64,000 bases of DNA from Desulfosarcina ovata subsp. ovata (lineage in GTDB: Bacteria > Desulfobacterota > Desulfobacteria > Desulfobacterales > Desulfosarcinaceae): the NCBI RefSeq assembly GCF_009689005.1, contig NZ_AP021879.1:930001-994000 (forward strand), given 5' to 3'. Made by a program: the position numbers and the translations under genes. This document shows, piece by piece, positions 61,212 through 64,000 of this stretch. Under the pieces are notes generated by a model, which saw only the letters and a list, made by a program, of their open reading frames with translations, made no database searches and was not told the origin of the DNA. The stretch's first letter is position 1; each line of letters begins with the position of its first letter.

Positions 61212-64000
61212 ATGGCATCCGTGAAAAAATTTTTCGTCATCATTTTCGTTGCCATGCTGAGCCTGCCGGCCACAGGGTGGATTACAGGTACCCTGCAGAG
61301 CAATTCAGACAATACCGTGAATCCGGGATTTCCACGCCCTGAACCCGGCCTGTGGTTCGATCGGGACTACTACCGCGCCATCGAGGGATGGTTTCGGGAG
61401 ACCCTTCCCATGGCCGAAACGCTGAAGGTGGCAAATCATTGGCTGGATTATCACATCTTTTCAGCCAGTTCGATCAAGGCCGTCCATGTGGGACGTCGCG
61501 GCTGGCTGTTCTGGGAAACCAAGCAGGCGGAACCGGAAAATACGGAGGCCGTCAGGCAGGCCGGTCATCGCTTGTGCCTGGCGCTCCATGCGACAGAATC
61601 CATCGTCAATGCCACCGAAAGCCGCTTTCTCGTGGCCCTGATCCCCGGCAAGGCCGCCATCTATCCGGAATACACCGGGGTTTCCGCCAGGGCCGACCGC
61701 ACCTCCCTTTACGGCAGCCTTATGGAGGCCAATCGGCGCTTCCCCATAAACGGACTCGTCAAGCTCGAGCCGGTATTGAAAAAAGCCAAACTCAGCGGCC
61801 AGGCCGTCTACGGCAAGCGCTCCCGCCTGTGGTGCCGTCCGGCGGCTGCGGCGGCCGCCGGACAGATTCTCACGGCTGCCCGGTTGGCCGGTCATAGATC
61901 CAATATAGCGACAAACGATGCCTGCCCGCCCGGTGACGATGATCTCTACCGCCTCCTGCTGGGCAGAAAGAAACATGCAGGCATGGCGCATACCGGTTAT
62001 CGTGCCGGTCCTTTTGCCGTTGACGGGCCGGTGGCCACCATCTATGGCGACGACTACCTGATCGGACTGCTTCCTTCCCTTACCCGCGCTTTCAGCGCCG
62101 CAACCATCATCGATGCCACCCAGGTCTCCACCCTCGGACAGGATCTGTTGGCCCACCAGAGTGAGATGATCCTGCTGGAATGCGGCCAGGAAACGCTGGG
62201 ACGGTTGCATCTGGAGCTGGAAGCCTTTTATACGGCAGCGCAAGACCGGCTGCAGGGGGTCGTCACCCGCCCCATCGCCCTGCAGGCGGCCGATCCGGTT
62301 GGCCTGTGCGCCCTGGATATCACCGATAACGGACTCAAAATCAGGGCATCGGGGGATGCGGCGGCCTTTTCCCTACCAGCGATTACCGGATCGACCTCCC
62401 GTATTTTCCGGATGGCCAAGCTGACTTTTGCGGCGGGCCACCATGGACCGGTCAGTGTAAAAACGCTGCCTGACCGTAGCGGCCCCATCCAAAAGCAGTT
62501 CGGCCAAGGTACCGGTTTCATGCTGGTACCGCTCCCATTTGACGAAAGCGTTGACCTGATCATCACCCCCAGCCAAAAGCCTGGAGTGTTCACCCTGCAA
62601 AAAGCGGAACTGATCAGTTTTTATGGGGATCAGCCAATCCCCTTGCCACCGTTACCCGAACCCGCCAAAACCATCGGAGATATTTACAGCGGGCTGCCCA
62701 TCGCCGATCTTGAACCCCCGCCGGTGCTGCCGGTCGTCAAACCCGCGCCCGCGCCGCCCGTGGCACATCCCACCCAGACAATGCCGGAACTGGCCCTGAC
62801 CGACATCGAGGAGGGATGCATCTTTCAGCGCAAGCACAACGCGGCCAGCATTGTGGTCAGCGGCAGTTACACCGGTATCAAAGGCCCGGTGGAGGCCCGG
62901 GTGCTCGCTGCAGACGATGAGTCCGTCCGTGTTCCCTGGACAGTGGTGGATGACGCGCCGCAAAATGGTGTTTTTACCGGCATCCTGGCCCATGTTCCCC
63001 AGGGGGGATGGTACCGGCTGGAGGTACGCAGTGCCCTGACGCCATGGGTAGTTAAAAAGGGTCGGCACCGCTGGGGGGTGGGCATGCTGGTGGCATGCAT
63101 CGGCCAGTCCAATATGCACGAGTGGTTTGCCACCGGAACCGATCATCAGCCATCCCCCCGGCTGATGATCCATCGGGACGGCCACTGGCATCGGCCCACG
63201 TCAACGGGCAACGGCGCCCTGGCGCTGGGCAACCGCCTGGCCGAGCGCCTGAAAATTCCCATCGGCCTCTTGAATTACTCGGTCAACGGCACCGGGCTGA
63301 CCGCCAGGGCCGACTGGGGGACCGGGTTCTGGCTGGATACGGCAACGGATGGCATCTACCGACGATTTGTGAATGGCGTCAACCGCGCCGGCGGATCGGT
63401 GGAAGCGGTGGTCTGGATGCAGGGCGAGGCCGACGCCGCCCGGGGAACCATCTCCCGCGAAGCATACCGCAAGGCCCTCGAACGATTGGTCGGTGACCAT
63501 ATCCGTATCGACATCCGCAACGGTTCGTCCCGGCCGCAACTGCCCTTTCTGATGATCCCGCTGGTCAGACGGCCGACGGGAAAAGACCGCTCCTGCCAGT
63601 GGATTCGCCAGGCTCAGATGGATGCTCTGAGCATAATTGACGAGTGCCATCTGGCTGCCTTGAGCATGGACCTTGAAAACCGCGGCCGCCAGCATCTGCA
63701 GCCCGAAGCCTACACCACGCTGGGGCTTCGCACAGCGCAAACGGTTTTATACCTGCTGGGCAAAACCGAGTACCACCGTGGCCCGATCATTACGTCCGTG
63801 GCCCAGGTCTCCAATCACGCCATCGACGTCACCATCCGGCACCGCGGCGGCACGGACGTCACCCCTGCGGAAGGGATTACCGGCTTCGAGGTCCTTTCCG
63901 GGGAAACGCATCTGCCGATCACCGCAATCACACGACGCGACGCCACAACCATTCGCATCGAAGTGGCATCCGGGCTGCCAGCAGATTTCAGGGTGCGCTA
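61212..64000 (+). CDS. AlgJ/AlgX-like domain (degenerate) fused to SASA-type acetylesterase domain, partial
   Basis: The frame starts at ATG 61212 and stays open to the window edge (over 929 codons). Residues about 1-25 form a signal peptide (KKFFVIIFVAMLSLPATGW). Residues about 40-340 follow the AlgJ/AlgX fold (VHVGRRGWLFWETK; LVALIPGKAAIYPE), but the catalytic D-x-H-W segment reads YGKRSRLWCRPA and the GDS nucleophile reads IYGDDYLIGLL. After a proline-rich linker (about 480-520) a sialate-O-acetylesterase domain follows: LVACIGQSNMHEW (Ser), VVWMQGEAD and RGRQHLQPEAYTTLG (His), all expected residues present. Exported, working with AlgI on glycan acetyl groups. Confidence 0.82.
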   Translation, partial: MASVKKFFVIIFVAMLSLPATGWITGTLQSNSDNTVNPGFPRPEPGLWFDRDYYRAIEGWFRETLPMAETLKVANHWLDYHIFSASSIKAVHVGRRGWLFWETKQAEPENTEAVRQAGHRLCLALHATESIVNATESRFLVALIPGKAAIYPEYTGVSARADRTSLYGSLMEANRRFPINGLVKLEPVLKKAKLSGQAVYGKRSRLWCRPAAAAAAGQILTAARLAGHRSNIATNDACPPGDDDLYRLLLGRKKHAGMAHTGYRAGPFAVDGPVATIYGDDYLIGLLPSLTRAFSAATIIDATQVSTLGQDLLAHQSEMILLECGQETLGRLHLELEAFYTAAQDRLQGVVTRPIALQAADPVGLCALDITDNGLKIRASGDAAAFSLPAITGSTSRIFRMAKLTFAAGHHGPVSVKTLPDRSGPIQKQFGQGTGFMLVPLPFDESVDLIITPSQKPGVFTLQKAELISFYGDQPIPLPPLPEPAKTIGDIYSGLPIADLEPPPVLPVVKPAPAPPVAHPTQTMPELALTDIEEGCIFQRKHNAASIVVSGSYTGIKGPVEARVLAADDESVRVPWTVVDDAPQNGVFTGILAHVPQGGWYRLEVRSALTPWVVKKGRHRWGVGMLVACIGQSNMHEWFATGTDHQPSPRLMIHRDGHWHRPTSTGNGALALGNRLAERLKIPIGLLNYSVNGTGLTARADWGTGFWLDTATDGIYRRFVNGVNRAGGSVEAVVWMQGEADAARGTISREAYRKALERLVGDHIRIDIRNGSSRPQLPFLMIPLVRRPTGKDRSCQWIRQAQMDALSIIDECHLAALSMDLENRGRQHLQPEAYTTLGLRTAQTVLYLLGKTEYHRGPIITSVAQVSNHAIDVTIRHRGGTDVTPAEGITGFEVLSGETHLPITAITRRDATTIRIEVASGLPADFRVR

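Overview
The window reads as a chromosomal segment of a Gram-negative bacterium, most likely a Desulfobacterota (Desulfobacterales-type) sulfate reducer. This is inferred from the look of the housekeeping proteins, the sigma-54 response regulator, the dense IS and toxin-antitoxin (TA) load and the O-antigen logic; no rRNA or other marker settles it. Two composition classes are visible by eye: GC-rich backbone genes (glmM, parE, parC, algI) and AT-rich surface-polysaccharide genes and transposons.

Layout. (1) 0-3 kb, backbone: start of xseA (partial), a small unknown gene, a Bax-inhibitor-1 membrane protein, glmM. (2) 2.8-5.5 kb: a vapBC pair split by a ~1.95-kb ISAzo13-family element whose transposase is in two frames joined at an A8 run. 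(3) 5.5-7.7 kb: a 160-bp palindromic repeat, a hexapeptide beta-helix protein and a HEPN/MNT TA pair. (4) 7.9-36.8 kb, all on the minus strand: a Wzx/Wzy-type O-antigen or capsule locus. Read in the direction of transcription it is wzz, a UDP-GlcNAc dehydratase, a UDP-sulfoquinovose synthase (sqdB), an epimerase, wzx, an acyltransferase, a sulfotransferase, wzy, a glycosyltransferase, a sulfotransferase, a glycosyltransferase, then the UDP-L-FucNAc cassette wbjB-wbjC-wbjD, wbjE/wbuB, wbjF-like, wbpL-like and wbpM-like. The end of this order matches Pseudomonas O11-type loci. The locus is broken by an IS701-like element carrying a DruA-like domain, an IS200 element, an IS1595 remnant and a three-level nest (IS4 inside IS630 inside IS66).

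(5) 36.8-51.5 kb: a dTDP-L-rhamnose operon (winged-helix regulator, rfbB, rfbA, rfbC, rfbD) invaded by TA modules. The rfbD-pemI-pemK block is present twice in direct orientation. Between the copies lies a ~7-kb TA island: MntA/HepT pairs, a DUF1778-GNAT pair, an AlbA_2 ATPase-like gene, fragments of Phd/VapC, RelB and DUF4143 proteins, and several short dispersed repeats. (6) 51.7-64 kb, backbone: comEA, a sigma-54 response regulator, a stand-alone receiver, a small unknown protein, parE-parC with a REP palindrome between them, algI (MBOAT), and a large protein running off the end in which a catalytically degenerate AlgJ/AlgX-like domain is fused to an apparently active sialate-O-acetylesterase (SASA) domain.

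How the genes work together. Glycans are assembled on undecaprenyl phosphate (WbpL-like initiator), with L-FucNAc, rhamnose and possibly sulfoquinovose as sugars and acetyl and sulfate groups as decorations. They are then flipped (Wzx), polymerised (Wzy) and length-controlled (Wzz). The TA modules may stabilise the repeat-rich region against loss. Boundaries of several IS elements were fixed from inverted repeats and target duplications that restore interrupted reading frames exactly.
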